From contig CALFNW010000104.1 in the NCBI GenBank assembly GCA_937902275.1, positions 1-51,344 of the forward strand: a stretch of 51,344 bases of DNA, read 5' to 3'. Position numbers and translations under genes: made by a program. The notes under the pieces are model-generated. The model made no database searches and had not been told where the DNA came from. It worked only from the letters and a program-made list of their open reading frames with translations. Source of the DNA: UBA4717 sp002404395 (GTDB lineage Bacteria > Bacillota > Clostridia > Oscillospirales > CAG-272). Every line of letters begins with the position of its first letter. The first letter of the stretch is position 1. Shown here one piece after another: positions 25,699 to 32,328 of this stretch.

Positions 25699-27987
25699 TT
25701 ATAAACCGACTTTGTTAAAGCGGCAGATATGTGAAAGAATATCGGATTCGCGCCTATGAGAGGTCAGTATTATGTATTGATGCTCGGAATTTTTCTGCTC
25801 ATTTGCCGCGACTATAAGATCGAGCATTTTTGTAAGACGGGAATCGTCAAGCATGGCAAAGCTTTCGTCAAATACCGTCGGAGGGGGCGTTTGTCTGAAC
25901 AGTGCTTCGGACATTGCAAGTCGCAGACTGAGATATGCGATATCCTTTGTGCCTTCGCTTAAAAAATCCGCATTTCTTGTGTATCCGTCTGTGTCAAAGT
26001 TAAGCTCAAAAGCGGGAGTAACTCCGAGCAAGCGGTATTTTCCGTCGGTGGCTTTTCCCATGTATTCTCCGGCAAGCGCAGCAAGCTTTGGGGATATACT
26101 GCTTCGCATAGTTTCGCCTGCTTCAATTATTTTTTGCTCTGCCAGCATATAAGCATCGTATTTCTGACGGTATTTTGCGATGAAATCGCGCGCAAGCCCG
26201 ATCTTTTCCGCAATGCGTGCGGGGTCGTCGGAGATCGGATACAGTGCCGCAAGCTTTTTTTCAAGCTCATGAACGCGTAATTCAAGCGCTTTTGCGGACT
26301 TTTCGGTAAAGTCAAGCTCACGGCGTTTTTCACTCAGATTTTCGAGTGTGATGTTTAACGTGTCCTTTGAAGTGGCAACAAAGCTTTTAAGCGCGCTTTC
26401 ATCGTGCGAAGCCAGCTGTTCCGAGAGCATGGCAAGAATTTCGGCGTTTTTTTGGTTTGCCGCTTCTTTTACGGCAAGCTCACTTGTTGCTTTGGCTACG
26501 TTTCCGAGCAACTCTTCCGGCGTGCCGCCGTTTGCGGGCTGCCATTTTTCGTATTCAAGTTTCAGCTTTTCGTATGCGGTTGCTTGCTTGCTTTTCGCCC
26601 AAAGCAGTTGCTCTTTGAGGTCCTCGGTCGGATCGGCGGTATGCTCGGGCACTGCGGCAGCTTTTTTGGCGGCTTCGGTTTCGGCGGTCAGTGCTTCGAT
26701 ATTTTTAACATTGCAATCGCGAAGCACCTTCTTTAACTTCCCCGAAAAACGTGCGGCAAGTGCCGCGCATAAAAGCGATATTGCAAGCGGAAAGCCGGCT
26801 GACGGCAGGATGCTCTTTCCTATGTCGGCGGGAAAGTCAACGCGTATCATCATTACTGAGGTAAAGGCAATGATCAATGCGATTATAAAAAATACGATCG
26901 AGGTGCCTCTGAGAGAGCGGCGTTTTCGTGAAGTTTCGAGCGCATTATCAAGCGCGGTGCGCAGAGTATCGTATTTTTGAGTGTCTGAGCGGTCGTTTGG
27001 CTGAGCTTGGTTACTTTTATCTGCGCTGTTTTGCGCAAGTTTTTCATTTGCCTCGTTAAGCTGCCGTTCTGCGTCTGTCAGATTGCGGCCAAGCTCGGAT
27101 ATTCGCTCGGCGAAGCCGTCATACGGAAAAGCTTTAGGTTCAGAGTCGTTATTCGAAACGGAATTTTGCGCTTCAAGTTCACGCTTTCGTTCAAACAGTG
27201 CAAGCAGGCTTTTTGCTTCAAAATTTTTAATGCTTTCGCGAAGTGTTGCCGCTCGCTCGTTTGAAAAAGCAAGGTTCTTTTTTGCGTTTTCAAGTGCGCT
27301 TTCGTCGGCAATTATTTCGGATGCCGTAGATTTTGCCGAATTTAGCTTTTCGGACAGCTGTTCGCATTTGACCTCAAGCTCATATATATATCCGCCTTTA
27401 CCGTTTTTGTGCAAAAGCGCGACGCGCGAGGCGTCAAGCTTGCGCAGGGCTTTTTGAATGTCGGTGTTTTCGTCGGCGGAAAACAATATGTTTTCGATCG
27501 ACTCGGAAAGCTTGTCGTCAAAGCCCGCTTTGTTACTGCTCTGACGTATGAACGCGGTGCTCTCAAAAATTTTGCTGTCAACGCCGAAGAAATATTCTCC
27601 CGGTTCCGATTTGCTGTTTTTCATAATTTCGGAAAGAGTGTCGGAATCGGTTACTTTCAGTGATTCACGGAAAGCCGCTTTGCCCTGAAGCTCACCGCGC
27701 TCGTCCGACAGAAGCCTGCGCTCGATACGGTAATGTTTGCCGTTTGATAAAAACGAAAGCGTGCCGGCACAGCTTTTGCTTTCCCAATTGATGAATCGTT
27801 CGCGCTCGGAAAGCGCACCGCCTGATTTTCTGCCGTCGAGTCCGTAGAACATGAATTTAATAAATCCGGCAAGCGTGGATTTTCCCGACTCATTATTTCC
27901 TTCGATAATGTTTACCCCGGGAGCAAGGTCAATGTCGCGTTCGCAAAGATTTCCGAAACGCTCGATATGTATGTGCTCGATTATCAT
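25699..27987 (-). CDS. yhaN: YhaN-like SMC/Rad50-type ATPase
   Basis: 762 aa from ATG 27987. Rad50/SbcC-type ATPase: the N-terminus MIIEHIHIERFGNL leads to the Walker A GNNESGKST near residue 35. Long Glu/Ala/Lys-rich coiled coils follow (about 175-290 and 440-580). Between them are two hydrophobic segments (about 350-395), as in B. subtilis YhaN. The C-terminus has LSEGTKDIAYLSLRLAMSEA (signature) and TVFDESFAMLDD (Walker B) near 700-720. It probably works with the adjacent YhaO-like nuclease in DNA end processing. An in-frame ATG at 27999 belongs to the hairpin element, so 27987 is preferred. Confidence 0.85.
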   Translation of the reverse strand: MIIEHIHIERFGNLCERDIDLAPGVNIIEGNNESGKSTLAGFIKFMFYGLDGRKSGGALSERERFINWESKSCAGTLSFLSNGKHYRIERRLLSDERGELQGKAAFRESLKVTDSDTLSEIMKNSKSEPGEYFFGVDSKIFESTAFIRQSSNKAGFDDKLSESIENILFSADENTDIQKALRKLDASRVALLHKNGKGGYIYELEVKCEQLSEKLNSAKSTASEIIADESALENAKKNLAFSNERAATLRESIKNFEAKSLLALFERKRELEAQNSVSNNDSEPKAFPYDGFAERISELGRNLTDAERQLNEANEKLAQNSADKSNQAQPNDRSDTQKYDTLRTALDNALETSRKRRSLRGTSIVFFIIALIIAFTSVMMIRVDFPADIGKSILPSAGFPLAISLLCAALAARFSGKLKKVLRDCNVKNIEALTAETEAAKKAAAVPEHTADPTEDLKEQLLWAKSKQATAYEKLKLEYEKWQPANGGTPEELLGNVAKATSELAVKEAANQKNAEILAMLSEQLASHDESALKSFVATSKDTLNITLENLSEKRRELDFTEKSAKALELRVHELEKKLAALYPISDDPARIAEKIGLARDFIAKYRQKYDAYMLAEQKIIEAGETMRSSISPKLAALAGEYMGKATDGKYRLLGVTPAFELNFDTDGYTRNADFLSEGTKDIAYLSLRLAMSEALFRQTPPPTVFDESFAMLDDSRLTKMLDLIVAANEQKNSEHQYIILTSHRRESDILSHICRFNKVGL

Positions 27988-27993
27988 ACTGAT

Positions 27994-28108
27994 CTTCATG
28001 TCGGCGTAGCCGACTCAAAAAAGCAAATGTAAAATTTCGTGCCGACTGCGGCTCGGAAATTTGATATGCAGGTCTGTGATCTCATTTGAGGGTAATTCCA
28101 ATTTCGCA
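27994..28108 (-). repeat. Tandem interspersed element, unit proximal to yhaN
   Basis: On the minus strand: GCGAAATTGGAATTACC, CAAATGAGATCACAGA, then GCCGCAGTCGGC, ACGAAATTTTACATTTGC, six T residues and the hairpin GTCGGC-TAC-GCCGAC (28014-28000), then ATGAAG. The hairpin ends 12 nt before the yhaN ATG at 27987. Confidence 0.85.
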
Positions 28109-28249
28109 CTTCATGCCGCCGTAGGCGGCTAAAAAATAAAGGTAAATTTTCGTGTCGGCTCTGCCGATGAAAATGGGACGGGACCCATTTTCAGAAAATT
28201 TTGGCGCGAAATCTGTGATCTCATTTGATGGTAATTTCAATTTCGCGCT
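28109..28249 (-). repeat. Tandem interspersed element, unit distal to yhaN
   Basis: Second copy of the unit, directly abutting the first and beginning at the yhaO stop. Shared parts are GCGAAATTGAAATTACC, CAAATGAGATCACAGA, a first hairpin TCGGC-AGA-GCCGA (28167-28155) and CGAAAATTTACC. It ends in GCCGCC-TAC-GGCGGC (28129-28115) followed by ATGAAG. It differs by an extra perfect stem GAAAATGGG/CCCATTTTC (28169-28192) and by the GCCGCC version of the terminal hairpin. Confidence 0.85.
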
Positions 28250-29389
28250 TTAGACAAGGTCGTTTGTTTCGCCGCCCGAGAGGGCGATCAACGCATATCT
28301 GAACGCCATGATCGCTGTTTCGCGCTCGGTCGGGTCTCCCGATTCAAGCATAGGGCGCAGCTTTTCAAACAGCGCGCCGCGTATCGACGGGTCGTTTTCA
28401 AGCATCCGACTGTCGTATAGCGGAAGCGTGCGGTCGATTATTTCAAGCAAAAAAAGTCCGGTTATCTGCTTTTGCAGATATTGCGGATATATGCGAAGTT
28501 CGGGGGCGATTGTGCCGTTAAGCGTAACGCGCAGTGCAGTGCGGTCGGAGTACCCGCGTTCACGGATCAGCGTTTTTATCTCGTCGATGATCGCGACTGT
28601 GTTTCCGAGTCCGGTAACGTCAAGTATGTCGGAGCGGTATTCCCGCAAGGAAAAGTCCAAGAGCTTCGGAACCAGCTTGAGTTCCCCGCCGGATTTAAAA
28701 AGTTCGCCGCAGATAACGGTTTTCTTTCCGGTCTCGTCAAATCCGCGGCCGGTAGGACAACCGCTGTATGCATAGTATCCCGAAGCGGTTTGGTGAATAC
28801 CGTCCGAATTATGTATGTGACCGAGCGCGGTGTAGTCAAAGCCTGCCTTTTCAATGTCGGCTTTGGAGATCGGACATTTTTCAGACAGGGTATCGGTCAT
28901 GTCGCCATGCCCGACAAGAATGTTTATTCGGTCGCGCTCGGACGGATGTTTTCCGGAAAAGGGGCAATTTCCGAGGGTGTCCGAAAGGAAAGCGTATCCG
29001 TATACCGTGCAGTTTATTTCGGGAAAATCAATTGCCTCAAGGTGCTCGGAAGAGAATATGTGTACGTTTTCGGGAAAGCTTGTTTTTGAGTATATCCCCG
29101 ACTCGGTGAACGGATCGTGGTTGCCCGGAGCGATTACGATTCGGCAATCGGGGATTGAAGCAAACTCTCGTTTGAGAAAATCTACGGTTTCTTTGGTGGC
29201 AAATGCGGTTTCGAACAGATCGCCCGCGATAAGCAATAGCTCTGTGCGGTTATTTTTCGCATATGTGATCATATCCGAAAAACTTTGACGCAGTTCATGC
29301 CGCCTGATCTCCGATTTTCCCACATCGGAAGTGGAAAACGGACTGTCTAAGTGAATGTCTGCGGTGTGCAGGAATCTTACGGATTGCAT
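28250..29389 (-). CDS. yhaO: YhaO-like DNA repair exonuclease (SbcD/Mre11-type metallophosphatase)
   Basis: 379 aa. Calcineurin-like phosphoesterase with the metal ligands in order: FLHTADIHLDSPF (residues 6-18), LLIAGDLFE (near 56), IAPGNHDPF (near 90), LVGHGDM (near 137) and YTALGHIHNS (near 165). This matches Mre11/SbcD-family nucleases, which pair with Rad50-type ATPases such as the YhaN-like protein encoded downstream. Its start overlaps the end of the glycosyltransferase gene by 13 nt, with AAAGGAG about 12 nt upstream. Confidence 0.9.
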   Translation of the reverse strand: MQSVRFLHTADIHLDSPFSTSDVGKSEIRRHELRQSFSDMITYAKNNRTELLLIAGDLFETAFATKETVDFLKREFASIPDCRIVIAPGNHDPFTESGIYSKTSFPENVHIFSSEHLEAIDFPEINCTVYGYAFLSDTLGNCPFSGKHPSERDRINILVGHGDMTDTLSEKCPISKADIEKAGFDYTALGHIHNSDGIHQTASGYYAYSGCPTGRGFDETGKKTVICGELFKSGGELKLVPKLLDFSLREYRSDILDVTGLGNTVAIIDEIKTLIRERGYSDRTALRVTLNGTIAPELRIYPQYLQKQITGLFLLEIIDRTLPLYDSRMLENDPSIRGALFEKLRPMLESGDPTERETAIMAFRYALIALSGGETNDLV

Positions 29390-30093
29390 TTTGAACCGAG
29401 CTCCTTTCTGATCCGCATTGCATCTTTGAGCATTCCGAGCGAGTCACGCATGACCGATATTTTTGAATTGCCGTGGTTGATTATTCTGACCGGCAACTCG
29501 CGTATGACCCTGCCTTCGTGCTCGGCGCGCATGAGTATTTCAAGGTCAAAAGCAAATCCTTCGGTATCAAGCAGTGAAAACAGGTGCTTGCCGACATTGC
29601 TTTTGTAGCATTTGAATCCGCATTGAGAGTCGCTCTCTTTTATGCCGGAAAGCATTTTGAGCAGGTGAAAATAGGTTTTTGAGGCAAGCTTGCGCAAAGG
29701 CGGATAGCCGTCAAAACCGTTATCCGAAGCATTGCGGGATCCGATAAGCAATTCGGTGTCCGGCTCCTTTTCAAAAAAGTTTACGGCTTGTCCGATAATT
29801 TCAAAGCCGTATGCAAGGTCGCAGTCGGTCGTGATAAGAATGTCTCCGTCCGAGGCAGAAACACCTGCTTTGAGCGCGCCGCCTTTGCCCCGGTTCTTTT
29901 CGTATCCGGCGTCTTTTATGTGATCGCAGGCAAGCTTTTTTACCGCTTCGCGAGTGCCGTCTGTTGAGCCGTCGCTTACAATAACTATTTGATATTCGCT
30001 AAGATTAGCGGCGCACCATGCGTCGAGCTTTCGCATATTTTCTTCAATAACGGCGATCTCGTTATAAGCCGGGATTATTATAGATGCTTTCAT
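29377..30093 (-). CDS. Family 2 glycosyltransferase (dolichyl-phosphate glucosyltransferase-like)
   Basis: 238 aa. GT-A fold: MKASIIIPAYNEIAVIEENM at the N-terminus, IVSDGSTDGT near residue 40, ITTDCDLAYG (the DxD-like metal site) near 83, IGSRNASDNGFDG near 115, and SDSQCGFKCYKS near 145. It resembles the family that transfers sugars to polyprenyl phosphate, suggesting a role in cell-envelope glycan synthesis. No membrane segment is present. The ATG at 30093 was chosen because it begins the conserved fold; an in-frame ATG 33 nt upstream lies in the hairpin element. Confidence 0.88.
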   Translation of the reverse strand: MKASIIIPAYNEIAVIEENMRKLDAWCAANLSEYQIVIVSDGSTDGTREAVKKLACDHIKDAGYEKNRGKGGALKAGVSASDGDILITTDCDLAYGFEIIGQAVNFFEKEPDTELLIGSRNASDNGFDGYPPLRKLASKTYFHLLKMLSGIKESDSQCGFKCYKSNVGKHLFSLLDTEGFAFDLEILMRAEHEGRVIRELPVRIINHGNSKISVMRDSLGMLKDAMRIRKELGSKCNP

Positions 30094-30097
30094 TACA

Positions 30098-30141
30098 CTT
30101 TGGTGCCGCCGTAGGCGGCTCATAAAACAAACGGCAATTTT
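30098..30141 (-). repeat. Short-form interspersed element before the glycosyltransferase
   Basis: Minus strand: AAAATTGCCGTTTGTTTTATGA followed by GCCGCC-TAC-GGCGGC (30119-30105) and ACCAAAG. The stem ends 11 nt before the ATG. The body matches both copies at 47107-47263. Confidence 0.8.
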
Positions 30142-30231
30142 AAAAAATGATAGAGCTCATTTTTCAGAAAGTTGCAGAAGCGAAGCATTATACTTCATTT
30201 GTAATAGACTATACCTTCGCGGTAAGTAAGA

Positions 30232-31038
30232 TTATTTTTTAATAAATACGGCAAGCTCAAACTCAAGCGGAGTGGTGAGCTTCTGAAGCTTTTCGAGCTT
30301 CTCGCTGTCTGATTTTGAGGTTTTCCAAAAATACGGGGTCATTTTGAACAAATCGCGGATAAGCTTGCTATCTTCGATCGTAACCTCATAAGAAATACTT
30401 TTTCGCGATACTTCCGCAAAGCCGTCGGGCGCGGAAGTTTTTTCGGGGTCGTTCAAATATACCTTTTCATATACGGCTTGCTTCAATCCGAGCAGATGAT
30501 TTTTGCCGGCGATCCCGACGATCAGTGAGCCGCCGGGCTTCAGCAAGCGTAAAAATTCCTTATCAGCGATAGGTGCAAACAGGCTTACTATTGAGTCGGC
30601 GCAAAGCGATGCAAGCGGAAGATCAAATATTCCGCATACGCAAAACAGCGAATTGTCAAAATTACGGTTGCGCTTTGCCGCTTTTGAAACGGCGCTTTTT
30701 GAAAGGTCAAAGCCGTACAGCATTTCGGGGGCGGCATAATTTAATATTGCATTTGAGTAATAGCCGTCGCCGCAACCGGCGTCAATCACTACCTTGCCTT
30801 CAGGGGCGACGGCGTCCGCAACTTCTGCGGCAAAGGCGGAATAGTAGCCGGCGTCAAGAAAGTCCGAGCGCGCGCGGATCATATCCTTTGAGTCGCCGGA
30901 GGACGAAAGCTTTGTGTTGAAATTTATGTGTCCGTCGGATGAAATATCATACGTGTGACGTGCGGCGCATACAAGCGAACCGCCGCTTTCGGATAGCGGC
31001 AGACGGCATATCGGACATAACAGTGACTTTGATATCAT
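30232..31038 (-). CDS. rlmA: 23S rRNA (guanine-N1)-methyltransferase, RlmA family
   Basis: 268 aa. An N-terminal zinc finger CPICRLPL...CAARHTYD (Cys 8 and 11, then Cys and His near 27-31) is followed by SSDGHINF, and a SAM-binding Rossmann fold with VVIDAGCGDGYYSN near residue 88. RlmA methylates G745 or G748 in helix 35 of 23S rRNA; the Gram-positive form (RlmA-II) can affect macrolide response. It lies 11 nt after the sortase gene on the same strand. Which of the two positions is modified cannot be told here. Confidence 0.88.
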   Translation of the reverse strand: MISKSLLCPICRLPLSESGGSLVCAARHTYDISSDGHINFNTKLSSSGDSKDMIRARSDFLDAGYYSAFAAEVADAVAPEGKVVIDAGCGDGYYSNAILNYAAPEMLYGFDLSKSAVSKAAKRNRNFDNSLFCVCGIFDLPLASLCADSIVSLFAPIADKEFLRLLKPGGSLIVGIAGKNHLLGLKQAVYEKVYLNDPEKTSAPDGFAEVSRKSISYEVTIEDSKLIRDLFKMTPYFWKTSKSDSEKLEKLQKLTTPLEFELAVFIKK

Positions 31039-31049
31039 AGCTTAGCTGT

Positions 31050-32117
31050 TCACCCCTCCCGATCTTTGGCTTCGGTAACATCAATAAGTCTGGCGTGAAG
31101 CGCGTATCTTCCGCTGAATTCTTCGTTGGTGCAGGTGGAAAGAGTAAGTATCCTATCGCTTTTCGTAAATTCGGCGATTCTCGGATACATTGATTTTTTA
31201 AGCACCGAGTCGGCAAAATCGGTAAATTCTTCGGTGTTTGCGAAGCGCATTCTGAAATACTGATCGCGCGAGTTTGTTTCGTACACCGAAAACGGGGCGA
31301 ATGTGTATATACCGTCGGCAGTGTATATTATTATGCGCAATTTGTCAAACAACTCTTCGTCTTCGGTCAGCTTTTCGACAAAGTTGAACATTGATCCGTC
31401 TTTCATATTATGACCGTACAGTACGGTGTTGAAGTTTGCGAGAATGTAGTCCGAAGTGCGATAGTCCGCAAAGATCGACCCGACTATAAGATACTCGCCC
31501 GAATACGAATGATTAAGATAATAGTTGTTGTCCTCGCCGCGTACGATCGGATAATCGACCTCGGTGCCGTCTATGCTTATCCAACCGTAAATGTCCGGGT
31601 TGACCTGCTTTAACCACTCAAGCTTTTGAGAAATTATGAAAAGTTCGTCGCCGTTTGCCGGAACATCGATTGTAATATCGTTAAATTCCCTGCCGGGATC
31701 GGCTGTTTGATCGGCAATTGCGTCATATAACAGTTTGGAGGGAAGCAAGCGGGGGCTTGCGGGCACTGTGTTTGAAAGCACAGTGAGATTGTCGGGCGGC
31801 AGGGTGTCTGTGCTTTTGAAAAAGTCGGCAAGCTCTCCGTAAGCATCGCGCCCCTTTGCATATCCGAGCGCACTTTTCAGTATTGTCGCCAGACTGAGCA
31901 AAAGCACGCACAGGCAGACCGCAGTTATTGACGCGCCGATAAGCTTTTGCATACGGCGACCTTTCTTTTTGATCGACTGAGGCAGCATTTCCGGAGTCAG
32001 CTCATCGAGCGATCTGACAAAATCGCTTTTGCCGCTCTCAGGGTCGCGAACAAATTCAAGCTCTTCGCGGCTCGGAGCAGTATTTTTTATAATTTGTTTC
32101 GACTTGTTCTTTTTCAT
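31050..32117 (-). CDS. Class B sortase
   Basis: 355-aa membrane-anchored cysteine transpeptidase. A long basic cytoplasmic N-terminus (about 65 residues) precedes one transmembrane helix (about 68-92). The catalytic domain has NPDIYGWISIDGTEVDYPIV (near 190), the His in VLYGHNMKDGSMF (near 250), the Cys in LTLSTCTNE (near 330) and Arg in GRYALHARL. The helix after the YGHNM motif fits class B. No sorting-signal protein is evident nearby, so its substrate is elsewhere. Start chosen at 32117, next to GGAGGAAG. Confidence 0.92.
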   Translation of the reverse strand: MKKNKSKQIIKNTAPSREELEFVRDPESGKSDFVRSLDELTPEMLPQSIKKKGRRMQKLIGASITAVCLCVLLLSLATILKSALGYAKGRDAYGELADFFKSTDTLPPDNLTVLSNTVPASPRLLPSKLLYDAIADQTADPGREFNDITIDVPANGDELFIISQKLEWLKQVNPDIYGWISIDGTEVDYPIVRGEDNNYYLNHSYSGEYLIVGSIFADYRTSDYILANFNTVLYGHNMKDGSMFNFVEKLTEDEELFDKLRIIIYTADGIYTFAPFSVYETNSRDQYFRMRFANTEEFTDFADSVLKKSMYPRIAEFTKSDRILTLSTCTNEEFSGRYALHARLIDVTEAKDREG

Positions 32118-32150
32118 ACTTCCTCCGATCCGATAATATATCAAATACAT

Positions 32151-32179
32151 ATTATATCAAACAGATACGGCGTTTACAA
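32151..32179 (-). promoter_or_regulatory. Sigma-A promoter for the sortase-rlmA transcript
   Basis: Minus strand TTGTAA (32179-32174), 17-bp spacer, TATAAT (32156-32151), about 35 nt before the ATG. Confidence 0.8.
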
Positions 32180-32252
32180 GTGTTTGTATGTTAAACTTTT
32201 GTTTAATTCCGGCTCTTTGCGCGTCGGCTTTGAGCGATTTTAAACGGCGGTA

Positions 32253-32281
32253 TTGCATATTTCGCTTTTTTGTTATAAAAT
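32253..32281 (+). promoter_or_regulatory. Probable promoter of the DinG-type helicase
   Basis: TTGCAT (32253-32258), 17-bp spacer, TAAAAT (32276-32281). The predicted start near 32288 falls after every upstream in-frame ATG, which forces the coding start downstream of it. Confidence 0.6.
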
Positions 32282-32328
32282 ATATCCGTAGTTTACGAGA
32301 GGAGGCGTTTTTTACGGCAAATGAATAC

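Noticed and set aside
27994..28249. CRISPR array
   Set aside because: Only two imperfect units with internal hairpins, and related copies are scattered singly elsewhere; not a repeat-spacer array.
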